Origin: Actinomadura darangshiensis
GTDB taxonomy: Bacteria > Actinomycetota > Actinomycetes > Streptosporangiales > Streptosporangiaceae
NCBI RefSeq assembly: GCF_004349235.1
Contig: NZ_SMKY01000036.1
Location: forward strand, 1-46,019
Direction of reading: 5' to 3'
DNA: 46,019 bases
Below are positions 34,878 through 42,701 of the stretch, one piece after another. The stretch's first letter is position 1; the number at the start of each line of letters is the position of its first letter. The notes beneath the pieces are model-generated. The model did not search any database. It was not told where the DNA came from and worked only from the letters and a program-made list of their open reading frames with translations. The position numbers and the translations under genes are program-made.

Positions 34878-35584
34878 AGGTGGATACCGCACTCGGTCTT
34901 GCCCATCCCGGCCCACCGGCCGCTGCGCGGGTCCTCGCCCGGCGCGACCGGGCGGGTGCACGGCTCGCAGCCGATCGAGGGGTAGCCGTCGTAGTGCAGC
35001 GGGTTGACGATCACCCCGTTGTCCTCGATGTAGTTGTGCATGTCGTCCTGGGTCCAGTCCAGGATCGGGTTCACCTTGACCATGCCGCGCTTGCGGTCCC
35101 ACTCGACGACCCTGCGGTCGCGGCGGCTCGCGGTCTCGTCCCGGCGGATGCCGCTGAACCAGGCCATGTAGCCCTCCAGCGCGCGGCCGAGCGGCTCCAC
35201 CTTCCGCAGGTGGCAGCACAGGTCGGGGTTGCGGCCGTGCAGGCGGGGGCCGAGCGCGGTCTCCTGCTCCTCGACCGTGCGGGACGGGGTGACGTTGATG
35301 ACGTTCACCGGGTAGACGGCCTCGACCGCGTCCCGCGTCCCGACGGTCTCGGCGAAGTGGTAGCCGGTGTCGACGAACAGCACGTCGATGCCGGGCTTGA
35401 CCTTCGACACCAGGTGGATCAGCGCCGCGTCCGACATGGACGAGGTCAGGCAGATGCGCTCGCCGAACGTGGCCGCGGCCCAGCGGATGACCTCCAGCGT
35501 GGGGGCGCCCTCCAGCGCCGCGGCTGCCGACTCGACGATGTCTTCGAGGTCAAGGGTAGGTCTGTCGGTCTCCAGAAGAGTCAC
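34874..35584 (-). CDS. cysH: Assimilatory adenylyl-sulfate (APS/PAPS) reductase
   Basis: 236 residues. It reduces (P)APS to sulfite in the cytoplasm using thioredoxin. The PP-loop-like region is ICLTSSMSDAALIHL. The iron-sulfur Cys are Cys123-Cys124 (DLCCHLRK) and Cys206/Cys209 (GCEPCTR). This CC plus CxxC set marks the 4Fe-4S APS-type enzyme. The catalytic tail is ECGIHL with Cys232. It overlaps the zinc-ribbon gene upstream by 4 bp and the chelatase downstream by 4 bp. No ATP sulfurylase genes (cysD/cysN) follow, unlike many actinobacterial clusters. Confidence 0.95.
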   Translation of the reverse strand: MTLLETDRPTLDLEDIVESAAAALEGAPTLEVIRWAAATFGERICLTSSMSDAALIHLVSKVKPGIDVLFVDTGYHFAETVGTRDAVEAVYPVNVINVTPSRTVEEQETALGPRLHGRNPDLCCHLRKVEPLGRALEGYMAWFSGIRRDETASRRDRRVVEWDRKRGMVKVNPILDWTQDDMHNYIEDNGVIVNPLHYDGYPSIGCEPCTRPVAPGEDPRSGRWAGMGKTECGIHL

Positions 35585-35796
35585 CGAGGGATCTCCTTGC
35601 TCGCGGTGGCGGGGGCCCCGACACCGAGGAACTTCAACGTGAACGAACGGAGGCAGTCGGGGCAGAACCAGGAACCGTGCGCGTCCTTGTGGGGGGACGA
35701 CCCCCCACTCCCCCCGGGAAAATCGCTGGGGGCGCGCGGTTCCAGCTGCTCCTCACCGCAGTAGGGGCAGTAGAACGGCGCCATGCGCTCGCTCAT
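35581..35796 (-). CDS. Small zinc-ribbon protein between cysI and cysH
   Basis: 71 residues from ATG 35796, which overlaps the cysI stop; ATG 35784 is a possible alternative. The Zn ribbon pairs are Cys10/Cys13 (CPYC) and Cys45/Cys48 (CPDC). The tail LRSFTLKFLGVGA fits small proteins commonly encoded between these two genes. The linker between Cys pairs carries an insertion, PSDFPGGSGGSSPHKDA, encoded by an unusual run of G and C palindromes (see repeat entry). The role is unknown; a link to sulfite reductase assembly is a guess from position. Confidence 0.82.
   Translation of the reverse strand: MSERMAPFYCPYCGEEQLEPRAPSDFPGGSGGSSPHKDAHGSWFCPDCLRSFTLKFLGVGAPATASKEIPR
35690..35732. repeat. 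Palindromic G/C-run element inside the zinc-ribbon gene
   Basis: TGGGGGG-ACGA-CCCCCCA (35690-35707) is a perfect hairpin with 7-bp arms. It is followed by CCCCCC (35710-35715) and GGGGG (35728-35732) around GGGAAAATCGCT, a second hairpin. The element falls exactly in the linker between the two zinc-binding Cys pairs and keeps the reading frame. It looks like a dispersed small repeat inserted into the gene. Confidence 0.55.
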
Positions 35797-37460
35797 TTGA
35801 GGTCTGCCTCGTCGGCGCGGTGCACCCAGTCGGCGAACGTCTCGCCGTCGCCGCGCTGCTCGTCGAAGTTGCGGACGATCCGCTCGATGTAGTCGGTCAG
35901 CCCGGACGAGGTCGTCTTCAGCCCGCGGACCTTCTTGCCGAACGAGGCGCCGAGCTGCCCGCCCAGGTGGATCTGGAAGCCCTCGACCTGGTCGCCGTTC
36001 TCGTCCACGACCAGCTGGCCCTTCAGCCCGATGTCGGCGACCTGGATGCGGGCGCAGGCGTTCGGGCAGCCGTTGACGTTGATCGTGAGCGGCTGGTCGA
36101 AGTCGGGGAGCCGCTTCTCCAGCTCGTCGATCAGGTCCATGGAGCGCTGCTTGGTGTCGACGATCGCGAGCTTGCAGTACTCGATGCCGGTGCACGCCAT
36201 CGTCTGCCGGCGGAACGTGGACGGGCGGACCTGGAGGTCGTGCTTCGCCAGCTCGTCGGCGAGCTCCTCGGTGTTCTCCTCCGGGACGTCCAGGATGACC
36301 ATCTTCTGCTCGATGGTCGTCCGGACCCGGCCCGAGCCGTACCGCTCGGCGAGGTCGCCGATGACGCCGAGCATCTCGCCGCTCACCCGGCCGACGCGCG
36401 GGGCGAAGCCGACGTAGAAGTTCCCGTCCTGCTGCGGGCGGATGCCGACGTGGTCGCGGCGGGCGACCGGCGCGGCCGGGTCGGGGCCGTCCGCCAGCGC
36501 GTACCCGAGGTACTCGTTCTCCAGCACCTCGCGGAACTTCTCCGGCCCCCAGTCCTTCATCAGGAACTTCAGCCGGGCGCGGCCGCGCAGCCGCCGGTAG
36601 CCGTAGTCGCGGAAGATGGACGTCACGCCGTGCCAGACCACGCTGGTCTGCTCCGGCTTCACGAACACGCCGAGGCTCTGCGCGAACATCGGGTTGGTGG
36701 ACAGGCCGCCGCCGACGTACAGCGCGTAGCCGGTCTCGCCCGCCTCGTTCACCACGCCCACGAACGCGATGTCGTTGATCTCGTGGACGGTGCAGTGCGA
36801 CGTGCAGCCCGACAGCGCCGTCTTGTACTTGCGCGGCAGGTTGGAGAACTCGGGCGAGCCGATGTACTTGTCGTGGATCTCGCGCAGGTCGCGGGTGGCG
36901 TCGATCACCTCGTCGGCGGCGATCCCGGCGAGCGGGCAGCCGATGATGGTGCGCGGCACGTCGCCGCACGCCTCCGTCGTGTGCAGGCCGACCGCTTCGA
37001 GCGCGTCCCAGATCGCCGGGACGTCCTCGATCCGCACCCAGTGCAGCTGGACGTTCTGCCGGTCGGTGATGTCGGCGGAGCCGCGCGCGTACTTCGTCGA
37101 GATGTCGGCGATCGTGCGGAGCTGCGGGCCGCTCAGCTGCCCGCCGTCGATCCGCACCCGCATCATGAAGTAGCGGTCCTCGAGCTCCTCGTCCTCCAGC
37201 GCGCCGGTCCTGCCGCCGTCGATTCCGGGCTTGCGCTGGGTGTAGAGGCCCATCCAGCGGAACCGGCCGCGCAGGTCGGCGGGGTCGATCGAGTCGAAGC
37301 CGGTCTTGGAGTAGATGTCGATGATGCGGCGGCGGACGTTGAGGCCGTCGTCGTTCTTCTTGTTCTCTTCGTTCTTGTTGAGCGGTTCGCGGTAGCCCAG
37401 GGCCCACTGGCCTTCGGACTTCTTGCGTTTGATCGCGGGTGGCACGGCGCGCGTCCTCAT
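35793..37460 (-). CDS. cysI: Assimilatory sulfite reductase (ferredoxin), sirohaem-dependent
   Basis: 555 residues from ATG 37460; an upstream TTG adds a non-conserved stretch. It reduces sulfite to sulfide with six electrons from ferredoxin. The two-fold repeated nitrite/sulfite reductase architecture is visible: TDRQNVQLHWVRIEDVPAIW (substrate-binding), GCTSHCTVHEINDIAF, and the [4Fe-4S]-sirohaem Cys in TMACTGIEYCKLA and NVNGCPNACARIQVAD. MRVRIDGGQLS is the parachute/substrate strand. It resembles mycobacterial SirA more than CysI of enterobacteria. Nitrite reductase is the main alternative, but the cysH and chelatase neighbours favour sulfite. Confidence 0.94.
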   Translation of the reverse strand: MRTRAVPPAIKRKKSEGQWALGYREPLNKNEENKKNDDGLNVRRRIIDIYSKTGFDSIDPADLRGRFRWMGLYTQRKPGIDGGRTGALEDEELEDRYFMMRVRIDGGQLSGPQLRTIADISTKYARGSADITDRQNVQLHWVRIEDVPAIWDALEAVGLHTTEACGDVPRTIIGCPLAGIAADEVIDATRDLREIHDKYIGSPEFSNLPRKYKTALSGCTSHCTVHEINDIAFVGVVNEAGETGYALYVGGGLSTNPMFAQSLGVFVKPEQTSVVWHGVTSIFRDYGYRRLRGRARLKFLMKDWGPEKFREVLENEYLGYALADGPDPAAPVARRDHVGIRPQQDGNFYVGFAPRVGRVSGEMLGVIGDLAERYGSGRVRTTIEQKMVILDVPEENTEELADELAKHDLQVRPSTFRRQTMACTGIEYCKLAIVDTKQRSMDLIDELEKRLPDFDQPLTINVNGCPNACARIQVADIGLKGQLVVDENGDQVEGFQIHLGGQLGASFGKKVRGLKTTSSGLTDYIERIVRNFDEQRGDGETFADWVHRADEADLK

Positions 37461-37585
37461 CTGTGGTCGTGAGGGACGCGTAGCGCACCGGCGCTCTGAG
37501 GCGGCCGGCTCGACGCTGAGCAGGTTCAAGTCAAAGGTGACGCCGATGCGCCACGCGCCCGTCGTTCAGGGGCGTGGTCGGGGCG

Positions 37586-37663
37586 TCACCAACAGATCGC
37601 GCTGCGGACGCGCAGGAAGTCGACGTGCCGGCGCTTGGCCAGCAACGGGTCCGCGGCAGTCAT
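37586..37663 (-). CDS. Cysteine-responsive leader peptide upstream of cysI
   Basis: A 25-residue ORF, MTAADPLLAKRRHVDFLRVR followed by SAICW, then stop. It matches the actinobacterial family of putative leader peptides found before sulfur genes (RRH-[IV]-D-x-x-R-V-x-S-A-[IL]-C near the end). It sits about 125 bp before cysI on the same strand. The late Cys codon suggests translation-coupled attenuation by cysteine supply. TGGACA (37699-37694) and CAGAGT (37675-37670), 18 bp apart, would place transcription start at the ATG, so it may be leaderless. Confidence 0.8.
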   Translation of the reverse strand: MTAADPLLAKRRHVDFLRVRSAICW

Positions 37664-37731
37664 ACCAAGACTCTGACATGCCGTCTCGCGGACTGTCCAG
37701 TTACGTCCGGCATGCGGACGGGTGAGATGCG

Positions 37732-37911
37732 TCATCCCTGCCGCCTCCAGTTCACCGGAGGCTCGGCGTCGTCGCCGGTCGCGGGGCGGGTCCCGGGGCG
37801 CTCGGGGGCGGGCGTCGCTGGCTCGGTGCGATGCTGGCAGTCGCACCATGAGCCGCCACGGCACTCCTTGTGGCGGCGCTCACGGCACGACTCGCAGATC
37901 ATGTCTTCCAT
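37732..37911 (-). CDS. Small Cys-rich (probable metal-binding) protein
   Basis: 59 residues from ATG 37911; a TTG 18 bp upstream and an ATG 9 bp downstream are alternatives. The core MICESCRERRHKECRGG, then SWCDCQHR, has Cys/His spaced C-x2-C-x4-H-x2-C-x5-C-x-C-x-H, which suggests a structural zinc site. The C-terminal half is Pro/Thr/Asp-rich and probably disordered. I recall similar short Cys-rich proteins in actinomycetes but know no function. No Shine-Dalgarno is evident, so it may be leaderless. Confidence 0.7.
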   Translation of the reverse strand: MEDMICESCRERRHKECRGGSWCDCQHRTEPATPAPERPGTRPATGDDAEPPVNWRRQG

Positions 37912-38145
37912 TGTCACCCATGGAGGCAAATGCCCGGTTCACCGTGGCCGGTCAGGGACGATCATGGTCGGGACGACGTTCCGTGCCGTCAAAGCGGGTA
38001 TGGGCCAAGGGATGTGCAGGGGGCAGGCGATGACGCCGCGGATCGACCGGGCGGGGGAGGCGTTTCGCACGCCACGCGCGGAGCAGACCAGTGAAATGGG
38101 CGATGCGGCATGTTCCGGGCGCGTAACGCTCTACGGTGGGGCGGT

Positions 38146-39198
38146 GTGACCACCGTCTCCGACGCCGCGGGCGTCCCCCCGGCCGGGGACTCCGACTCCG
38201 AGGACGGCCGGCAAGGCCCTGAGCCCCGGAGGCGCGACCTTGTGCTCTCCCGTGCCCGCGCGGGTGCGCGGGCGGCGCCCCGCATCGGCTGGGCCCTGAC
38301 CAAGGGCACCGCCATCGGCGCGTTCCGCTACCGGGTGACCGGCCTGGCCGCCGAGGCGGCGTTCTTCGCGCTGCTGTCGCTGCCGCCGCTCGTCATCGGG
38401 CTGATCGGCACGATGGGCCACTTGAGCGGCCTGTTCAGCCACGAGACCATGACCGAGGTCAGCGACTGGGTGATCAAGCAGGCGCACACCGTGCTGACCG
38501 GCCCGACCGTCGACTCGGTCGTCGTCCCGCTGATCACTGACGTGGTCCGGGGCGGCAGCCCCGACATCGTGTCCATCAGCTTCCTGATCTCGCTGTGGGC
38601 GGGCTCGCGCGCGACGAACGTCTACGTCGACACGATCACGATCGCCTACGGGCTGTCCGGCGTCCGCGGGGTGATCCGCACCCGGACGCGCGCGTTCGTG
38701 CTGTACCTGATCGGGCTGCTGCTCCTGCTGATCGCCATCCCGCTGCTGGTGGCGGGGCCCACGCTGGTGCGGCAGGCGCTGCCGGAGGGCGCCGCGGCGG
38801 TCCAGCTGCTGTACTGGCCGGTCGTGGTGAGCCTGTCGATCATCTTCCTCTCGCTGCTCTACCACCTCAGCATCCCGGTCCGGACGTCCTGGTGGCGGCA
38901 GGTGCCCGGCGGCGCGCTGGCGCTGCTGATCTGGATCGTCGGCAGCGCGGGCCTGCGGATCTACCTGGCCGGGTCGCTCAGCGGGGTGTCGGTGTACGGG
39001 TCGCTGGCCGCCCCGATCGCCGTCCTCGGCTGGCTGTACGTGGCGGCGCTCGCGGTGCTGATCGGGGCCACCCTGAACGCCGAGATCGACCGGCGGTGGC
39101 CGAGCGGCGACACCGCACGGGTCCGCGCCGAGCGCGAGGCCGAGGGCGCGCAGGTGCCCCGCGACCAGGGAGCGACGAGTAAAAACAACCTCCGATAA
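38146..39198 (+). CDS. YihY/BrkB family inner-membrane protein
   Basis: 350 residues from GTG 38146 (TACGGT about 9 bp upstream could serve as the -10 of a leaderless transcript). The N-terminus is acidic and soluble for about 60 residues, followed by about six helices. The family signature is FRYRVTGLAAEAAFFALLSLPPLVIGLIGT (about 65-95), with GSRATNVYVDTITIAYG in the middle and SVYGSLAAPIAVLGWLYVAALAVLIGATLNAEIDRR near the end. BrkB-like proteins were once called ribonuclease BN; the true function is uncertain. Monocistronic, 39 bp before the phosphotriesterase-like gene. Confidence 0.93.
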   Translation: MTTVSDAAGVPPAGDSDSEDGRQGPEPRRRDLVLSRARAGARAAPRIGWALTKGTAIGAFRYRVTGLAAEAAFFALLSLPPLVIGLIGTMGHLSGLFSHETMTEVSDWVIKQAHTVLTGPTVDSVVVPLITDVVRGGSPDIVSISFLISLWAGSRATNVYVDTITIAYGLSGVRGVIRTRTRAFVLYLIGLLLLLIAIPLLVAGPTLVRQALPEGAAAVQLLYWPVVVSLSIIFLSLLYHLSIPVRTSWWRQVPGGALALLIWIVGSAGLRIYLAGSLSGVSVYGSLAAPIAVLGWLYVAALAVLIGATLNAEIDRRWPSGDTARVRAEREAEGAQVPRDQGATSKNNLR

Positions 39199-39237
39199 GG
39201 TCTTGAAAAGGGCAAACATGTCGTAGCCTCGCGTGCT

Positions 39238-40257
39238 ATGACCCCCCGTGAGGAGACCGGCCGGCTCCGGACCGTGACCGGCACGATCGCGACGTCCGAC
39301 ATCACCGGGCCGGTGCTCTCCCACGAGCACCTGCAGATGGATCTGCGCTGGCCGGCCCGCCCGCAGCAGGCCCCGTCCGACCCCGGGCGGTGGCTGGACG
39401 AGGAGAAGGCCGTCCAGCGCGAGCTGGTGGCGCTGCGCAAGGAGCACGGCCTCGGCCTCGTCGTCGACCTGACGTGCTCGGGCATGGGGCGCAACGCCGC
39501 CGCGCTCGCCCGGATCAGCGCGGGCGCCCGGGTCGCCGTCGTCGCCGGGACGGGCGTGTTCACGGAGCCGTTCCATCCGGGGTTCGTCCGCGAGACGCTC
39601 GCCGCCGGCACGGCGGGTCGTTCCGGGGGGACGGCCCCGCGGCAGGAGCCGTACGGCCCGTCCAGTGTCGACCGGCTCGCGGAGCGGCTGCTCGCCGAGG
39701 TCGGCTTCGGCATGGACGGCACGAACTCGCTGCCGGGGGTCATCGGCGAGATCGGCACCTGGGGCGAGGCGCCCACCGAGACCGAGGAGCTGTGCCTGCG
39801 GGCCGCCGCGCAGGCCGCCCGCTACTCCGGGCTGTCCGTCGCGACGTACGGGCGGGCGGGCCTCGCCCAGCTGGAGATCCTCACCACCGCCGGGCTGGCC
39901 CCGGACCGCGTCGCGGTCGGCCAGCAGGACCGGGTGGACGACTCCGGCCAGCACCGCAAGATCGCCGAGACGGGCGGCTACGTCTCGTTCGGCACGCTCG
40001 GCCTGGCGGGGGAGGGCCGCGCCGCCGTCGCCGCCCGCGTCCGCTGCGTGCTGGACCTGCTGGAGGCCGGGCACGCCGACCGGGTGCTGCTGAGCACCGG
40101 CGTCTCCCGGATGGCCCAGGTCGCCCGTTACGGCGGCGCGGGTTTCGGGTACCTCTTCGACACGTTCCTGCCCGCGCTGCGCGCCGCCGGTGCCGACGAC
40201 GGCACCCTCGGCGCGATCCTGCACGACAACCCGCTGAGGTGGCTCACCGGTTCCTGA
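39238..40257 (+). CDS. Phosphotriesterase-family protein with degenerate metal site
   Basis: A 339-residue TIM-barrel amidohydrolase-superfamily protein aligned by eye with E. coli Php. The first ligand pair HEH (29-31) and the bridging acid in GEIG (Glu171) are kept. The next His (STHT in Php) is Tyr204 (ATYG), the following His (GHCD) is Gln229 (GQQD), and the barrel-end Asp (SMDITR) is Gly288 (STGVSR). Three of the expected metal/catalytic residues are therefore replaced. It may be a mononuclear variant, a binding protein or a pseudoenzyme. It ends with LRDNP-like DNPLRWLTGS. Confidence 0.85.
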   Translation: MTPREETGRLRTVTGTIATSDITGPVLSHEHLQMDLRWPARPQQAPSDPGRWLDEEKAVQRELVALRKEHGLGLVVDLTCSGMGRNAAALARISAGARVAVVAGTGVFTEPFHPGFVRETLAAGTAGRSGGTAPRQEPYGPSSVDRLAERLLAEVGFGMDGTNSLPGVIGEIGTWGEAPTETEELCLRAAAQAARYSGLSVATYGRAGLAQLEILTTAGLAPDRVAVGQQDRVDDSGQHRKIAETGGYVSFGTLGLAGEGRAAVAARVRCVLDLLEAGHADRVLLSTGVSRMAQVARYGGAGFGYLFDTFLPALRAAGADDGTLGAILHDNPLRWLTGS

Positions 40258-40292
40258 ACGGGTAGGGGTCACCCCGGAAAGGGGGTGCGCCG

Positions 40293-41009
40293 ATGCCCTG
40301 GAACAGACCGGCTCGCGATGACTTCCGGCGGCCGCGGACCGTCCGCCTCCCCTACACCGACCGCGCCGAGGCGGGCCGGGTGCTCGCCGAGCGCCTCGCG
40401 CCCCTGGGGCTGGACGGGGCCGCGGTCCTCGCGCTGCCGCGCGGCGGCGTCCCGGTCGGGCACGAGATCGCGCGGCGCCTCGGGTCGCGGCTGGACGTGC
40501 TGGTGACCCGCAAGATCGGATACCCGCCGCAGCCGGAGCTCGGCGTCGGGGCGATCGCCGAGGGCGGCGCCCCGGTGTTCGACGCCGGCCTGCTGGCGCG
40601 GCTGGGGCTCCGCGAGGACGATCTGGCCAGCACCGTGGCGGCCGAGCGCGCCGAGCTGGACCGCCGGGTGGCGGCCTACCGGGGCGGCCGCCGGCTGCCG
40701 GACGTCGCCGGGCGCCCGGTGGTCGTGGTGGACGACGGGCTCGCCACCGGCGGGACCGCCCGCGCGGCGGTGCGGGCGATGCGCGAGCGGGGCCCGTCCC
40801 GGCTGGTCCTCGCGGTGCCGGTGGGCGCCGCCGAGACCGTCCGGAGCCTGGAGACCGAGGCGGACGACGTGGTGGTGCCGGCCGCGCCATGGGAGTTCAG
40901 CGCCGTGGGCCAGTGGTACCGAGATTTCGAGCAGCTCACCGACGACGACGTGATCGCCTGGCTGGACCGTGCCGCACGGGCGGCAGGGGAGGGCCCGGAG
41001 CCGACCTGA
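40293..41009 (+). CDS. Phosphoribosyltransferase family protein
   Basis: 238 residues. The type I PRT fold shows VLALPRGGVPVGHEIARRLGSRLDVLVTRKIGYPPQPELGVGAIAEGG (about 50-97). The PRPP-binding loop is VVVVDDGLATGGTARAAVRAM (about 145-165). This is the group of predicted PRTs often found near dienelactone hydrolase-like or stress genes. The substrate is unknown. The start ATG 40293 is preceded by GGAAAGGGGG. It is 35 bp downstream of the phosphotriesterase-like gene and may be co-transcribed. Confidence 0.92.
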   Translation: MPWNRPARDDFRRPRTVRLPYTDRAEAGRVLAERLAPLGLDGAAVLALPRGGVPVGHEIARRLGSRLDVLVTRKIGYPPQPELGVGAIAEGGAPVFDAGLLARLGLREDDLASTVAAERAELDRRVAAYRGGRRLPDVAGRPVVVVDDGLATGGTARAAVRAMRERGPSRLVLAVPVGAAETVRSLETEADDVVVPAAPWEFSAVGQWYRDFEQLTDDDVIAWLDRAARAAGEGPEPT

Positions 41010-41197
41010 GCGGTGCCGCCCGGCGACCCGGCCGGAATGGTGTGCCGCGTCATTCTTGTCAATGGGCCACATCGCGGAACCTGATGCGGTAAAAGGCGTC
41101 CGCGAGGAATGTCGTGGGACGATGTAACGCATCTGTGACGCAGATGTGACGGGACGGCCCGGGTCCGGCCGGGAGCGACCGTGCCCGGGCAACGCAA

Positions 41198-41220
41198 ACG
41201 GCCCCGCGGGGCGGGGCCGT
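41198..41220. terminator. Hairpin terminator between convergent genes
   Basis: Perfect 10-bp arms ACGGCCCCGC (41198-41207) and GCGGGGCCGT (41211-41220) with a GGG loop. ACGTTTT follows on the plus strand and GTTTGCG on the minus strand. It lies between the phosphoribosyltransferase (plus) and Wbl (minus) genes, so it can serve both. Confidence 0.8.
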
Positions 41221-41283
41221 GACGTTTTCAGGTGGCGTGCCGGGGTTCGCGATGGGAGCGTTCTGGCGGCCTGTCGTTCTCGT

Positions 41284-41580
41284 TTAGGCGGCGTTGGCGC
41301 GGCGCATACGACGACGGCGCTCGGACGCGCGCTCGTCCTCGTTGAGGCCGCCCCAGGTGCCGTACTTCTCGGGCCGGGACACGGCGTAGTCCAGGCACTC
41401 CGTGCGGACCGGGCAGCCCATGCAGATCTGCTTGGCCTTGCGCTCGCGGATCTCGCGCTCGGGCTGGCGCTCGCCGTCGGGACCGAAGAAGAGGACGAGG
41501 TCTTCCCCCCGGCACGCCGCGGCGTCCTGCCAGCCCCAGCTGGGACGAGGGAGGTTTGCCTGCCGACGTACCTGAGCCAT
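41284..41580 (-). CDS. WhiB/Wbl family iron-sulfur transcription factor
   Basis: 98 residues from ATG 41580, with GGTGG about 7 bp upstream; an in-frame upstream start would add 18 residues. The four Fe-S Cys are Cys23, Cys53, Cys56 and Cys62 (C-x29-C-x2-C-x5-C). The first gap is longer than in most Wbl proteins because of a charged insert GPDGERQPEREIRERKAKQ. The GTWGG turn (74-78) and the basic tail ERASERRRRMRRANAA are present. Wbl proteins bind the primary sigma factor and sense redox or NO. The exact subgroup is not assigned. Confidence 0.93.
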   Translation of the reverse strand: MAQVRRQANLPRPSWGWQDAAACRGEDLVLFFGPDGERQPEREIRERKAKQICMGCPVRTECLDYAVSRPEKYGTWGGLNEDERASERRRRMRRANAA

Positions 41581-41764
41581 GGAACACCCACCTTGATTGG
41601 TTTCGAACAAAAACGGGACATGGACGCTCGACATGCTTCAGGTGACATGAGTCAGAAGCGCCGAATGTTCCAACGTCTGGAGTTGCCGCTCTGTTCCCCG
41701 TCCGGTTACTCCGGAAACCTGGGGACGTGCGACAGGGAGACCCTCGAATGGGGCCTCATGGAGA

Positions 41765-42670
41765 TTACACGAGCGCCGCCTCGTTGAGAAGGGTGAGTTC
41801 CCTAACAACGTAGGTTCGCTGGTTCTCGCCGCACCCGGTCCCGCACGGGTCGGGCTGCTGGACGGCCTCGACGATCACCCGGTAACGGCTCTGCTGAGCA
41901 ACAACGACCGCTTCGTACCGGGTTGTTCCAATGACCGACTCCACGGTCACGTCGTCCACTCCGAGGCACCCCGTGTGCGCCCGGACGAAGTGCTCGGCGG
42001 CCTGCGCCGGCTCGGGCGTCCCGGCCCGTCCGCGCAGCCTGTCGAGGACGACCTCGCCCCGCAGGTAGGCGTCCACCGCCGTCACGGCCTCGGTCTCGCC
42101 GAGGTCGCCGTAGGAGAGCGCGTGGGGAAGACATACCAGGTTCGCTGCGAAGCGGTCACCGCCGACATGGGTGGTTTCCCAGACGAGACGGTCGAAACGC
42201 GTCGCGAGGACACGGGCCAGTGGCGCACCCGTCCGGGCGCAGCACGCGTTGTGGCGGCCGTGCGTGCAGACCAGCAGCACCGGGTCCGGCACCCGCTCCC
42301 CGAGGCCCGGTGACCGGCCCTCGGCCAGCGCGTGCAGATCGAGCGCCGCCAGCTCGGCCGGATCGGCCAGCTCGCGCCCCTCGATCCAGGCCTCGGTCCC
42401 GCGCGCGAAGCCGGCGTAGACCTGGAGCGGCGGGGTGGCGCGGCGACGGCCCGGGCGGCGGATCAGCTGCGGCCGGACGCCCGCCTTCTTCGCGTTCCGC
42501 ACGGCCTCGGCGACCGGCTCCGGGCCGGGCAGGTCCTCGACGCGCTCGGGCCAGGGGCCGGGATGCTCGACCAGCAGCCAGGCGCCCGCCTTCACGGTCG
42601 CGGTCGCCAGGCACGGCCGCTCGCCGGTGTGGCTTCCCGGGCAGTGCCCGCAGCCCTTGCCCCGCGTCAA
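41765..42670 (-). CDS. Sucrase/ferredoxin-like family protein, iron-regulated
   Basis: 301 residues from TTG 42670, with GGGGGG about 5 bp upstream; TTG 42697 is the alternative, adding 9 residues. Family features are CLATATVKAGAWLLVEHPGPW near the N-terminus and the thioredoxin-like [2Fe-2S] site CTHGRHNACCARTGAPLA (Cys at 143, 151, 152 by approximate count). Further features are VWETTHVGGDRFAANLVCLP and a Cys-rich end DPCGTGCGENQRTYVVREL. The iron box just upstream implies expression when iron is scarce. The role is probably electron transfer, perhaps in iron mobilisation. Confidence 0.9.
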   Translation of the reverse strand: MTRGKGCGHCPGSHTGERPCLATATVKAGAWLLVEHPGPWPERVEDLPGPEPVAEAVRNAKKAGVRPQLIRRPGRRRATPPLQVYAGFARGTEAWIEGRELADPAELAALDLHALAEGRSPGLGERVPDPVLLVCTHGRHNACCARTGAPLARVLATRFDRLVWETTHVGGDRFAANLVCLPHALSYGDLGETEAVTAVDAYLRGEVVLDRLRGRAGTPEPAQAAEHFVRAHTGCLGVDDVTVESVIGTTRYEAVVVAQQSRYRVIVEAVQQPDPCGTGCGENQRTYVVRELTLLNEAALV

Positions 42671-42701
42671 GTGAGCCCCCCGTCGATCTTCGCTCAATCG
42701 A

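Noticed and set aside
38131..40890. 919-codon open frame antisense to the YihY, phosphotriesterase-like and PRT genes
   Set aside because: It spans three well-supported genes on the opposite strand and is composed of low-complexity R/P/A/G.
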